Shown: positions 1 through 10,630 of the stretch, in pieces
Position numbering within the stretch: position 1 is the stretch's first letter
Layout: each line of letters begins with the position of its first letter
Assembly: GCA_015143735.1 (NCBI GenBank)
Contig: VKHC01000012.1
Location: 1 to 21,242 of the forward strand
Source of the DNA: Synura sp. LO234KE
Lineage: Eukaryota; Sar; Synurophyceae; Synurales; Mallomonadaceae
Direction: 5' to 3'
Length of the DNA stretch: 21,242 nt
The notes under the pieces: generated by a model
What the model was told of the DNA's origin: nothing
The model's database searches: none
Seen by the model: the letters and a program-made list of their open reading frames with translations, nothing else
Position numbers and translations under genes: made by a program

Positions 1-1876
1 ATCGCCAGTAAGTGCGCTCCTCCGTTCGCGATGGCGATCGCGTGGTACAGCGTCGATGCCCAATCCATCATGTCCTCTGCTGAGGCGGCGTTCATGATCA
101 GACAAGTCACACCCGACACCATACGGAAACAGAAGGGCTTCCCCGTTTCGCTCTCTGCGACCAGGGAAACGGCGCTGCCCATCAGCGGGACATCACCCTT
201 CAAGGGAGCTTCCGGGGCATCGCTCTCCTTGTACATCAAGCGTCCCTCGTCCAGGATGAACAACCGCTGCTTCCAGACCTTACGAGCGCCTCCGCGAGAA
301 CTACGCGCCTGCTTCATCAGGTAACCCGCCTTATGTGGGGCTTTCCGGAACCCTAGCTTGAGTGGCGGCCGCCAGTTCTTCAGCTTCTCGATGGTCTGTT
401 GGTAGTTCAGTAGCGATACATTGACGTCGTTAATCTCCATCAGAGCAGAGCCGATATACACATTGGTGTCCCTGTAATTGGACAGCTTCACGACTGCCCA
501 CTCCCCTGTGCGCTCGAGCACTACTCCCAAAGGCTTATCTTCTCGGAACTCCACAGTGTAGTACACGTCTTCGTTCAACTTGGTCAGCGCCGCCTTCAGT
601 AACGGGTCATTTGGTTCCGGTTGACTGTGGCTGATCACATCTCGAAGCGCGATGATCCACTGCGCAGTGCTCTCCTTGGAGTTGGAGAGCACATGGAGTA
701 CCTTTTCCGAAGTGACAAGCTCGAAGGCGAAGGCTCCAAGATTGGTTTCGAAGACGCTGCAGCTCGGATGGATACGGTAGGTCTCCAATATCTTACGAGT
801 CGAGTCTGGTTTCTCCAATACGATCATTTCATCCTGCGTGAGAATGAAATAACGCTCATCCCAAACATCTCCGCCTTTAATCGGTCTCTTCTTGAGGACG
901 CCTTGCTTCACGCACTTCTCTAACGCTTTCTGGATGCGAATCGCGTCCGGCTGGGCACTGGCATCCAGTGTTTTGTCTGTCAGTTTCAATAATGCGGCTT
1001 TCCACGCCACGAAGTCGCTCGTAGTCGAGTCAAACAATAGTTTGATGCTAAGGCATTGCATGGAAACGAGAAATGAGAAAGGGAAACAGAAATAAGAAGA
1101 TTTAATAATCTTATCACATATGTACAATAGCTATAGAAAACACCATTCTTTTACCTCTCATTTCCTTTCTCGTTCATAATTTCAATACTTTTAGTGGGTT
1201 CTTCAGTGATGTTCAGAGTACTTGCTTCATTGACCTTCAACATTCCTTGGATCGCATTTGAATGAGCGTGGTCTTGATGATAAGTAAGAGTGTTTCCGTT
1301 CAAAATAAAGTATTTCATCGAAGTTGCAACGTCACCGCTGGTGTCAGCTTTAATGGCATAACCTTTCAAGAGTAAGTTACAACTCGTTATTACGCTCTCG
1401 ATCGCCTCTTTCCATTCTTTCATTTCTTCTTCATCCTTTGCAGCAATAATCATTTGATTTCCTCCAACAGTTCGAATACCAAGACAAAAGGCTCTTCCAG
1501 TTTCTCTCTTTTCCTTCTCTTCAACTACTACACCGCCACTTAATGAAACCTCTCCTTTAACATATTCTGTGTTTACGTGGTCCACGTAATACATCAAAGA
1601 TTGTCCATTTAAAACAAAATATCTCTTCTTCCAGCTTCTTGTCGATTTTGACGCCATCTTGACGAGGTAGCCAGATTTTTTTATGGCATTCGGATTTGCA
1701 GCATTATTGACTTCCAAATTATCAGAAGTTCCTGCCGACTCAATACTCGCGCCGCCGGTGGGGTTGGTAGCCGTCGTGGTTGGCGCCGGAACAGCTTGAG
1801 GTGGTGGACGCTTACTTTTATTATATATATCTCTCGATAGCAATCGTAGGAAGCTGTTTCGCCTCTCGCCTGACAT
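1..1876 (-). CDS. Four-PH-domain, PDZ-like protein, two exons, 3' end beyond window
   Basis: The gene is join(1876..1155, 1047..<1) on the minus strand. Exon 1 reads AG|GTAAAAG at 1156-1150. The acceptor CCTTAG ends at 1048 after a long pyrimidine tract, giving a 107-nt intron. Joining restores one frame and completes a PH domain that either reading frame alone would cut in half. The product is at least 589 residues. Residues 1-65 are polar, rich in Pro, Thr and Asn. PH domains lie at about 66-164, 168-267, 287-382 and 478-577, each with the C-terminal-helix tryptophan (W155, W256, W371, W570). A PDZ-like module at about 402-475 has PLGVVLE as its ligand loop and an IGSALMEIND core. By family knowledge, PH domains bind phosphoinositides or proteins, so a membrane-associated signalling or scaffold role is inferred. 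No catalytic domain is seen. Start ATG 1876 is the first in frame. Exon 2 is far more GC-rich than exon 1. Confidence 0.85.
1048..1154 (-). other. Intron of the PH/PDZ gene
   Basis: The donor is AG|GTAAAAG and the acceptor CCTTAG|C. A pyrimidine-rich stretch covers about 1062-1100 as read on the minus strand. The intron is phase 2 and rebuilds an AGC serine codon (residue 241). A false ATG at 1061 lies inside the intron and would give a misleading start for a separate downstream gene. Confidence 0.85.
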
Positions 1877-1990
1877 CGAAATATAATGGTGTGAAAATCC
1901 AACTTAGCTGGTGACGTGGGCGTCGGCCATTGTCACAGAGAATTCAAAAAAAAATTGTGAAGCGTTATTTACGTTCGTAAGTTCGATAAA
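1877..1990. promoter_or_regulatory. Divergent promoter between the PH/PDZ gene and centrin
   Basis: Only 114 bp separate the two start codons, so both core promoters and 5' UTRs must fit here or overlap coding sequence. Visible are a CRE-like TGACGT at 1912-1917, the motif GGCGTCGGCCA at 1919-1929 (its near twin is in the other divergent spacer at 17340-17350), and a run of nine A at 1946-1954. No clear TATA box was identified. The promoter role is inferred from gene orientation. Confidence 0.55.
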
Positions 1991-2782
1991 ATGTCAAGGT
2001 CTAAGAGCAGTGTTCGAAAGGTCGATAGACTTAGTACTTAAATTTTCGAGTAATTCTCTCTTATCTCCAATTTATTTAGAACGCAAAACCGGATTTGTCC
2101 GAAGACCAGAAACAGGAATTGAGGGAAGCATTTGATTTATTTGATGCTGACAAAACTGGAACTATTGATTTACATGAATTGAAAGTATATATTTATTTTA
2201 ATTATTTAAATGAATAGCGAATTATTTTATTGCTAGGTTCTCATGCGGGCTTTAGGATTCGATGTTAAAAAACCTGAAGTGGTTAGAATGGTTCACGACG
2301 TCGATCCCAACAATGCTGGAGCAGTTGATTATGATTTATTCCAAGAAATAAGTAAGATACCGGCTTTTAATACTTTTTGTATAATGCCCATCGATGATGC
2401 GCGTCAGTGAGCGATAAATATGCAGAAAGAGATCCAGAAGAGGAAATTCTCAAGGCTTTTCAGGTAATATAATGAATATTTCTGCTGTCTATATATTCAG
2501 TATTTTTTTCATTAGCTATTTGATGATGATCGCACCGGTCGGATTAGCTTGAGGAACATGAAGAGGGTTGCGCGAGAACTTGGAGAGAATTTAAGTGAAG
2601 AGGAACTTCAGGCGATGATCGACGAATTTGACAGAGATCAAGACGGTGAAATATCAAGTGATGAATTCATGTGCGTAATTAGCTCTTATATTCTAAATGA
2701 ACGGATTCGCAATAACTTCTCGAAACGGTTTACTATTTTCCCCTCAAATAGGTATATAATGAAGCAGTCGACTATGTATTAA
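1991..2782 (+). CDS. Centrin, EF-hand calcium-binding protein, six exons
   Basis: The gene is join(1991..2020, 2080..2184, 2237..2351, 2408..2463, 2516..2670, 2752..2782), which encodes 163 residues, the usual centrin length. Four EF-hands are visible. Loop 1 (32-43) and loop 4 (141-152) are canonical and end in Glu. Loop 2 (about 68-79) lacks the position-12 acid. Loop 3 (105-116) ends in Asn, as is common in centrins. The stretches [10 protein letters not shown] and [13 protein letters not shown] and the ending [11 protein letters not shown] are centrin signatures. By family knowledge, centrins act at centrioles, basal bodies or spindle-pole bodies and also bind nuclear-pore and repair partners. 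The five introns are 59, 52, 56, 52 and 81 nt. Every junction is GT-AG and keeps the frame. The N-terminal extension before the first EF-hand is short and basic. I cannot separate the centrin-2 and CDC31/centrin-3 classes with certainty. Confidence 0.93.
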
Positions 2783-2857
2783 TAATTCAACGCGACAACT
2801 TTCAAGACCACCTGATTTATATAGTATCTCGTAGGCCAAATATACGAATCTCCTATG

Positions 2858-2906
2858 CCACTTGAGAATGACGGAATGAATGCATACATAACGTTCGCTC
2901 AAGTGG
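2858..2906. repeat. Perfect 9-bp inverted repeat downstream of centrin
   Basis: CCACTTGAG at 2858-2866 is the exact reverse complement of CTCAAGTGG at 2898-2906, with a 31-nt loop. It lies 76 bp after the centrin stop codon, so it could form a hairpin in the centrin 3' UTR or mark the edge of inserted DNA. Its function is unknown. Confidence 0.6.
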
Positions 2907-3870
2907 TGAGGTGGTTACCATTGTCAATAACGGTCTGCTTCGATAAAATAAGGAGTAGAATATCCTTTAAATTAATACAAGTTATATTGTTTCAGTGGGG
3001 AGGGAGTGTATATTTTCGAATCGCGTGAAATGCATCCTGCAATTATTCTAGTTGCTTCTGTGCGATGTCACCAATCTCGGATGACAAGAAGTAATTTCGC
3101 CGGGTAGGACGAAAATCTTATCATACTCCTTTCAGCCATGTAGAGTCCGAAGTACAACTACATTAACGGAGAGCGACGAGAGGCCCTGCACAACTGCTAG
3201 CTAATAACTCCTAAAACGAAGGCGAGGTCTCCGACCAGCACCAAGGAGAGGAGGAGAAAAATGCATTCGCTCGAAGAAGCCCTCTATAGTGTGCACATGA
3301 ACAGTCGCCCACTGCATCCAAATAACTAGGAAGTGGTGGCACACCGACAGTAAAGAGAGCGAGTTATAGACACCGAGTGGTGTAGGCTAGCTAGTAGCGC
3401 TCAGTCTCCTACTACTTGTTTTAGTCGCTGGAGTATATTCACCGCCCGAAGCACAGGCTTAGTCAGCCCCAGTCTAGGCTAGTGTCTATAGTACTAGTGG
3501 CTGTAGCATGGTGTGTGGCTATAGCGGTCACAACTAAAGCCTGGTTTTAACTGTGCCACCGATGAAGGACGTACGAAAATTCATCATCGCGATTCTTTAT
3601 GATGTTACGAACAACAGAACAGAGGACGAATGAGGTATAGAACAGAGTGACAGCGCTAATTAGTACCTGTTAACAATTTAGGTTTTGGAAGCATCAACCT
3701 CCCCCATTTAGCCAGTGGTGCCGTTGCTTGGCCGAGTAAGGGTTCCGCGGGAGAATGCACTCGGTGCCGTACTCCTCCTCGTACTAGTCAGCACCTGCAT
3801 AAATGTCCCGCGTGGGAGGGCCGCTGAAACAAAGAGAGGATCTATGCTTCCGGACAGAAATTCATAGCGC

Positions 3871-3966
3871 CTCCCGCTACGCTCACGGCTGCCTCGGAAT
3901 CAGCGGGGGAATTCGGGATCTCCGTATGGGAGAAGTCCGCCTGAGGCGAGGTACAGGGATCCCCGA
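3871..3966. repeat. Cluster of strong stems, possible structured RNA
   Basis: CTCCCGCT (3871-3878) pairs with AGCGGGGG (3902-3909) over 8 bp, with one G-U pair. Directly after it, CGGGATC (3914-3920) can pair with GATCCCCG (3958-3965) with one bulge. That stem encloses two small hairpins, CTCC/GGAG around 3920-3932 and CGCC-TGA-GGCG at 3939-3948 approximately, making a three-way-junction shape. The pairings are seen by eye only; no known RNA family was recognised. Confidence 0.35.
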
Positions 3967-5439
3967 AGAATAACTACCACGGGAAGATGAAGTGCTTTAT
4001 TTAGTAAAAAGATATCTTAGGTTGTTCCTGTGAACCTCAACAGACAGTAGATTCGCCTCGGCATTCCGTTTAGCAACCGCTTTAGTGTGGTAAGGCGTCC
4101 AGGAAAGGGATACCTTGTGCAAGATTGCAACGCGGTTTAATTGATCGAGAAGCTAAAGTTTAACTCAATGGTAGTCGCTATCCGTGATGAGGCTGAAGAA
4201 ATGTGGCTCGTCGTCGTGCATTCTTTTGAATCGCCAACACCGGTGCCTCGTTGTTAGTTGGCTTCGCAGCATCCAGCCACTGTGGGTCCGAGAGGGCCGA
4301 GATGAATGGGCCCCACACAAGAAATCGGCGCTGGTGCCTGGACAAGTTATATTGGCCCCCAGCCTGCCGTCCCTAGAACTTTCTTGTCTGATCCACCTGT
4401 AAATAGGGATCGTTGATCTTTGTCATTCTCGGTAGGAAGAACACACACTACCGCAAGCATCCATTATTTGAATCACTTTACAACAGCTCGGGTTCCAACA
4501 GTATGAGGCTTTGCCTCTTTTCAAACGCGACCTAATAAAGACTTTAGGTTTTTTATTCACGGGTTGCAGTAGAGGGTCGATAAGGCTTGAACTTTGAGGA
4601 GCGCGCAAGATAATAGACAACTGTGAAAAAGTCCATCAGTGGTACTAACCTCATGTAGGCACTGTGCTTGTCGACGGGACTCCCAATGGCGTCTACCCGA
4701 CGTGTCAAATATCTGTTAACGTTTATGGGGACCGCATCGCACCAAGAGAGATTTGTTTAGAATTCCAGTTCCAGCGGAAGACTTGTAGTACAGATTGGAC
4801 CAGTAATGAGGTTTCCAGATCCGTGACAAGCGGGTAAGGGGCTAGTTCTGCATCCGAGCGTCTACGGGCCTGCTGGAGCCCCGGATGCGCACACGTTCAA
4901 AAGATATTATCATAACTTTTTGTGTCACGTCACAGGTGTACAAGGAGCCGGTTAAGAGTTCTCGGTAAAATAATGCCATCTTGTCTCGAGCCTCTTACGA
5001 GGCAGTTTCTCACGTTGACTACGCGAGTTTAGTAGAAGACCGTTTAGAAAGTGCACGCGGACCGCAAAAATTGTAAGAAAAGGTCTTACCAACGGGGGAG
5101 ATGAGGCTCTACCTGCATAAGCTGTGAGCCACGCATCTCCCTGAGTGTTTGCACCCGATTCTCACGAGAAGTAAAAATAGAGCAGCCGCAAATCATCATA
5201 AGCAAAAGAAAGTTCAATCACCTTGGAAGGGTAGTAGGGAAACTTTCTTCGTGAACGATCCCCTAAAATTTATTTCAACAGGCGATGAGAGTTCAATATC
5301 TGACATCAAAACGGTACATCGACAACTCCTCCTCCCTATACAAATCTTGACGGTCGCACAGAGAGTGAAGCGGACGCTCTATTCTTCCGTCTTCAACGAT
5401 AACTAGATATCATGTGGAGGAAAGTACTAAACTTCTTGA

Positions 5440-6299
5440 ACGCTCCCACAGACCCTGGTCAGTCGATGCCCTAAAAATATCCAAATCAGATGTGGTCCGC
5501 AGGGGACATGCCCCCGGGCCCGTATGCAGGCTATGGCCCTGCTCATTTCGAACAATGGACGCCATGAAATTTTCTATGGAATTCCGCTGCGATTATGGCG
5601 GATAATTCAAGACTTCGTAAGAATTCATCCTCGCACAACAGCAGCATGCAACAATCGCGGCCTGCGACCATTACTGGCGTGGGTATACCAAGCAATCTAT
5701 CGACACACGGATCGATTTCGGAGCGAACACCATGATCGGGTTCGTTCTAATCCTGACGAGCCAAAATTTTATGGGGCAGTTAAAAGTAAAAAGTACAGAG
5801 GAGAGCTTACAATTGAAGGGGAAGCATTAGGGTGGGTAGCATTACTGCCCTTCTTAGACTCCACCTGCTATGAAATTTGCTCGAATAGCATTTACACCCT
5901 GTCACTTCCAATCCAATGAACGGTTGCCATTCTCAAGACCACGCGCGCCCAACTACACATGCACCCAATACAGCCTTTGTTGCATCACTAACAGCACCAA
6001 CGTTTGACCGAATCAACTGGGAGGATTTCCAGCAGCAAGACCCGACTTGGGAAATCTGCTATCTAGACGCTGGACCAGATGAGTCGAAACCCCCACCATT
6101 GAAAGGGCGAGCGGAGCAGCCCATCAGCAAGCTGGATACGTATATACTGATGCAATTGATTTTTGCAAGCAAACTCACGACAGCCAGAACCGTTCGTTGC
6201 TCAAGATGTTGTTTGGGACAGGGAGTTTTTTTTAATGTCCACCCCCACTATATCTTCGATGACCCACCACCCGCTCATAGAGGTGCTTCAATTGATTAG
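5440..6299 (+). pseudogene. Broken open region of unknown protein, two overlapping frames
   Basis: One frame is open from 5440 to the TGA at 5917-5919 (first ATG 5524, 131 residues). It overlaps by ATGA with a second open stretch at 5916-6299 (127 residues). In the frame of that second stretch, an upstream segment beginning at ATG 5595 (MADNSRLRKNSSS) is Ser/Asn/Thr-rich, like a retroelement gag or ORF1 leader, and is followed by several stops at about 5744-5900. The second stretch contains a Pro/Asp-rich part around DAGPDESKPPPLKG. No domain was recognised. It may be a decayed ORF1 of the neighbouring retroelement or of another element. Which frame was original is unclear. Confidence 0.35.
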
Positions 6300-6486
6300 A
6301 TTGCATGCAAACACTATAATTTAAGCTAGGATATTGTTTTAATAATTGAATCGGAGATGGTTCATGCCAATCTTAATTTTTGATTTCTCGATCAGTTTGC
6401 AAATTTAAATAAATTTTAGTCCTGAGCGAGTTATTTTTTCTATTTAACCTGTACGCAAAAGCGTAAGGTGTCCCGAGTAAGCTCAA

Positions 6487-6509
6487 TTTCTGTCTGATTA
6501 TGACAGAAA
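6487..6509. repeat. Perfect 8-bp hairpin
   Basis: TTTCTGTC (6487-6494) and GACAGAAA (6502-6509) are exact reverse complements separated by a 7-nt loop. No function can be assigned. It lies between two blocks of decayed element sequence and may mark a junction. Confidence 0.55.
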
Positions 6510-6683
6510 CCTAAGGTCCGGCTAAACGCAAATCCTAGTTTAAAGCTCGTATTGGAGATATTAATGACGCCGATGACAACCATGGCAAGTTGGACGAAGG
6601 CTTAGCTCTTTTCACTCTAGTTTTTTTATACAAAGCTGTTTTCAGCCAGCATCTTGAAACAATTGAATCCTCGCTTCCATATG

Positions 6684-6739
6684 GACGCTCGAATCCAATT
6701 GAGTCCTTATTGACGCTCGAATCCAATTGAGTCCTTATT
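6684..6739. repeat. Perfect tandem duplication, 2 x 28 bp
   Basis: The 28-base unit beginning GACGCTCGAATCC occurs twice head to tail (6684-6711 and 6712-6739) without a mismatch. Because flanking element sequence is heavily decayed, the identity of the two copies points to a recent slippage or duplication event. Confidence 0.9.
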
Positions 6740-6929
6740 GGCCCATTTTGGATGATTCGCCAGTTGATCAATCGGCTTAATACAAAACTTCCCATCTGGA
6801 ATCTCGAGTTGAAGAAACGTACACGATTACATTCTCTTTGTTGGTTCTTTTCTTGCAACCCTTACTATATTCCGTTGAAGGCTCGGAGGCACCTCTAAAC
6901 AGCTCGTTTCTGATCGATTCCGTTGAGGT

Positions 6930-9310
6930 TTGACTTTCGCCATAATATTGGAAAACTTTCGCTCTAAGCTCCGTGATCCCGGGGCCCCGGGGCTTGTTCA
7001 ATTACCCCAACGAGATTTTATGATCCAAGCGGGTCGTAGTGGCGTTAATCCCGTTCATATTCATGTGGATGCGGTGCTCCTAAGATTTCCTCCTGGCCCT
7101 ATGGGTTCTCTCCGCGCTTGTGCGTGTGATTTGAGAATTCACTCACGACTTAGGGATAATCAAATTGAACTCCTAGTTAATCTCACCCTCACTCCGACAA
7201 CTCCTGTCCTTTTGGGCAACAATAATTTTGCTTTTGCATCTTCGCATAGTTACTTTTCCAGTTGTTCTGTATTAGCCGATATACCCTGTCCAGATCGCCC
7301 GCTCTCGGAACTTTGTTTCATTCCAGGGATTCCGTCCTCTCGGTTTCCTCAGGTTGGAATAGCTCCAACTGATATTGACTTTCAAGGTGATGTTCTTATT
7401 GCCTGTACTACGATCTACTTTCCTGTCACTTTTCGGCTTTGCGCTCCATTGTCTGGAGCCCGGAAGATCTGGTTATCTGTCGCACGATCGAGTTTAAGTC
7501 CTAATAATGCTGCTCAAACTTCCCAGCATTATAGCAATTATTGCAATAACTGGGTGGTGGATTCCCAGAATCTGGCCTTCCGCTATGGGAGATATATTCA
7601 TGAGCACTTGGATGCACGTCGGATCAACTGTCATATAGTTTATCTCCGTCGTCGTCTTCGGCTGTCTTGTGCCGATTCCGGCTGGTGGGCAAATCTATAC
7701 TAGTTATGGCCTTTCTTATTGGCGTGATCTTGTTCCTACCACGCTGGATAAACCTACGCGGCAGCATATTCTTCGTCGGTATGAGACAGATATTACTGCT
7801 GATTTGCTTAGGCAGGCGGGTGTGGACAGTCGTCTACCTACCAGTACCTTAGACTTCATGGTTTTGCACCATTTTAGCCAATCGAGTCATGCAATATACT
7901 TCTAGGATTCATAAGTAGTTTTGATAGGTGAGGGGTGGTCATTGGTTCTCTTTGAAATGGGTTATAGACTCACTACGTTATTCTAGATGGTTGCTCACTT
8001 CTTGGATCCCGAGCCCTCCTACGGTCATTTTTGAATCCCCTACTCTTTTTAAACTGGAGCTTTTTGCGCCTCGTGAATTTTATTATGCGAGTGACCCTGA
8101 TGGAATCTTTGTTTTCCAAATGGCTGTCTTATTTCTCATTCCGTCCGACCTTGCCTGAGTTGAAGTGTTTCTTCAGAACTGTCGTGATGGCCATAAATCC
8201 AACCTTCGGTTTTGCCGACGCCAGGAAGATCATTATCAAATTGTTGCCACAGTCTCTCAACCCTTTTTGTCCGCGCCTTTTCCGCGCTCCGGGAGAAACT
8301 CGCTTTTGAATCCTAGCCCCTTACAACACTACGGGGACTCCTCTTTTCTCGCCTTGGAGGAGACGATTTCCGCTTTACCTGAAGGCATGGTCGCATCTCG
8401 CTATGTCATCTCTTACACGATTCTTTGCCCGCCTAAGAAGCGTTGCCCTGGCCGTCAATATCGTCGGATTCCTCACCGCTTCTCGCTTTTTCCACGGGCG
8501 ACCTTTGTGGCATTCCGAAACGTTCATCACGGGTGGATTTCCTTGTGGATACTCATTTTTATCCCATATCCCAGTTAGACGGGGGTGTAAAGACGCTGAA
8601 TTGAAAGTCTCCTTCCCGATCGAGTTTTTCCCGATTCCTCTGTTGTGCGGCCTAATACTTCATCTCCACCTCATATTCACTTTCATCGTTATGGCTTTCT
8701 TCTCAACAGCTTCAATATTGCGCTGATAGTTCGGCCATCACACTAGATTTTTCTGATTGTAATGACGAAATCCCTCTTAACGATTTTTAAGATATTTTCT
8801 CTGCAATACCAGCCCTCCTGATTTGAACTCTGCTGTTCTTTCAGCTTGTGACTTAGCTTCGTCTGACCATGTCGTCGTCATGTCTTCTTCCATCAAGTTA
8901 TCTGGTGCTGAGTTGTCATCTCATTTATTTAACGCCTGATTTTTTTTGTCTGGAGTGGTTGCTTAGACGGCCTTTCTTCAGCTCGCTCCTTTGGGCAGTC
9001 AACTATCTCATCCTTGCCGTCGCCCACCCCTTCGCAAAATCAAGACTTAGAGGAGTTCAATTTCGTCATATCTTTACCTCCTGTTATGCCGGAGCTGACT
9101 CATCGCCCTCCGTTCGTTCCTGTGTCTCTTTCGACTTCACCTTTGCACAGCGACGATACACGGGATCTCAAAGATCGCAGCTTCTGTGTCCCTCCCTTGG
9201 TGGGCGATCCCTAGCTGGGCTTTCTGAATTTACCTTCACCGGTAGCCCCCTATTGTGCCTCACCGCGCTCTTGAGCACGTTTCTCCTCAGCCTATGGAAA
9301 GAGGCTTGAC
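6930..9310 (+). pseudogene. Putative LINE ORF1-like region, frameshifted
   Basis: The first part is open for 257 codons (6930-7703), then shifts frame to 7669-7905, 8165-8578 and other pieces. At about 8175-8220 the reading NCRDGHKSNLRFC resembles a degraded retroviral-type zinc knuckle (CX2CX4HX4C) with one position missing and its first cysteine in doubt. Such knuckles are typical of LINE ORF1 or Gag nucleic-acid-binding proteins. A Pro-rich stretch follows at 9014-9214. The ORF1 assignment rests mainly on position upstream of the endonuclease, so it is tentative. Confidence 0.35.
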
Positions 9311-9359
9311 GACTTCTTGTTCACTCACTGGATTTGCTAATGGTGCATCCCTAAAGATT

Positions 9360-10630
9360 TGGTCAACGAATACAATATTTGCAATATTTCTTTCTCTGCT
9401 CGCACTGGGTCTTCCTCATTCGTCATTGGTCTATTTCTTCCTCGCGTTCCCAGTCTCTTAGGCTCTACCAACGTCGCTGCTTTCCAAGGATTCATCCTGT
9501 TATGTTTTGCCCGTTGGCGGGGACTTGTGGTGGTCCCATTCTCGTTCCTGACCGCGTAACCAATACAGTTACGAGGTACCTGTTTATGTTCCAACTTCCA
9601 CATTGCCTCCTCGTTCTCCTAAGCCTAATATCATCCTATTTTGTCATGGCGGCTACGTACTTGGCTCCTGTTTTATTGTCTTTGGTCAAATCGCTGTTCA
9701 ATCTGACGGTTTTCAACTTATTCCGTATTATCCAACCTTGGATCCTATCTTGCTTCCTCGGCAAAATTTTGGCGCCTCATTGCTTGATTCTCTTCTGCGT
9801 CAAATTCCTGACATGTTTGGCTTTGGTGTGGGAGGACTGTCTTCGTCAGATCATTTTTTGTAATGTCTATTTTATGGAAGGCTTTCAACTGACTAAGCTC
9901 GTCATTGGTATGCTTCATCACTCTGTGAATGTATTTGTTTTGATTTATGCCCGTATTGTGGTGTTGGTGGAAATTGTTTTACCATCAATGACCCATTGAG
10001 ACAACTTTCTTAAATACTCTTATGACCTTGCAACTCTGTCTAATTGATTCTCTCCAAATTTTTTTACTCCTCGCAAGTGTGTACTGGCCCGATCCTTTAC
10101 TAGAGTCCAAGAAGATGAAGTTAATCTCAAATTCTTTACTTTCGAAGGCACTTAATCTCCTCTTAATTATATCCGCCAGGCCATTTGCTCCCTTGCTTTG
10201 CTGCACATGTCCCATCCCGGCAATCATGTTATTTGGGGGGGACTTCAACGGCACCACAACAGTACCTGGTGGAAGTTACGCTCCCCCATTCAGTCCTGGG
10301 TCCGGGATGGGGCTGGCGCTCTCGGCGAGCCAATCTTACTGATCTCGGCCTTGCAATCACCCGACCCTCTGCTCGTCTCTCATTCGGCTGTGATTTGGAT
10401 TAGTATGTATTTATTTTAAGTCCCTTGCTTTGTATCAACAGTTACATCGTCAGCATTTGTTTCGGCTGGGTCGGACTCTCGGATCATCGCCCTCTGTTAG
10501 CATCGTCCCCATCACGTCTGAGCAGCTGCAGTCCCCCTGGTTCATGAACCTTCTAAACCTCAACTCCCTGCGTACCAGATTGCCTTCTTTCTGTCCTCCC
10601 TACCGTTTCTCTTGTTCCTTCTTTGACTGA
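9360..10630 (+). pseudogene. LINE apurinic-type endonuclease domain, broken
   Basis: The motif GGDFN is encoded at 10235-10249. In the next frame LTDLG follows at about 10330, with an R-x-S-F-G-x-D-L-D segment after it, and then SDHRP at 10479-10493 in the same frame as LTDLG. A TAG at 10401-10403 lies between them. The order GGDFN, then LTD, then SDH is that of the exonuclease-endonuclease-phosphatase fold used by LINEs to nick target DNA. At least one frame change and one stop separate the motifs. The N-terminal part of the domain (9360-10200) is open in overlapping pieces but I could not place its motifs. Confidence 0.7.

Larger units (their letters stand above)
2783..5400. other. Long gene-free, stop-rich stretch with hairpins
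   Basis: No reading frame here is long or protein-like; the longest open stretches are 60-85 codons and are not recognisable. The composition is mixed and less AT-rich than the centrin gene. It contains a perfect inverted repeat at 2858-2906 and a cluster of strong stems at 3871-3966. It could be the untranslated 5' part of a retrotransposon or an older decayed insertion. I found no tRNA, and the few rRNA-like words do not extend into a convincing rRNA. Confidence 0.5.
6300..6929. other. AT-richer non-coding spacer
   Basis: No convincing gene is present. The stretch holds a TACGC-AAAA-GCGTA hairpin at 6452-6465, an 8-bp perfect hairpin at 6487-6509 and a 2 x 28 bp tandem repeat at 6684-6739. 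A minus-strand reading of about 107 codons crosses the tandem repeat but resembles nothing known to me. Confidence 0.5.

Noticed and set aside
1061-1061. ATG at 1061 (minus) as start of a separate PH gene
   Set aside because: It falls within the intron; using it would leave a PH domain without its first half, and the spliced frame explains both pieces.
3075-3120. Minus-strand words GTCCTA and GCGAAATT resembling the conserved core of large-subunit rRNA
   Set aside because: The match covers only two short words. Flanking helices and other universal rRNA segments are not found at the expected distances on the same strand.
3560-3580. CGATGAAGGACGT, a word also present near the 5' end of 23S-type rRNA
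   Set aside because: It is a single 13-base match on the opposite strand from the other rRNA-like word, and the sequence after it does not follow any rRNA I know.
4184-4215. GATGAG followed by GAA, like a hammerhead ribozyme core
   Set aside because: The required CUGAUGA and GAAA boxes with three stems are not present.
8815-8850. Minus-strand GTTCAAATC resembling a tRNA T-arm
   Set aside because: No matching acceptor, D-arm or anticodon stem could be laid out around it.
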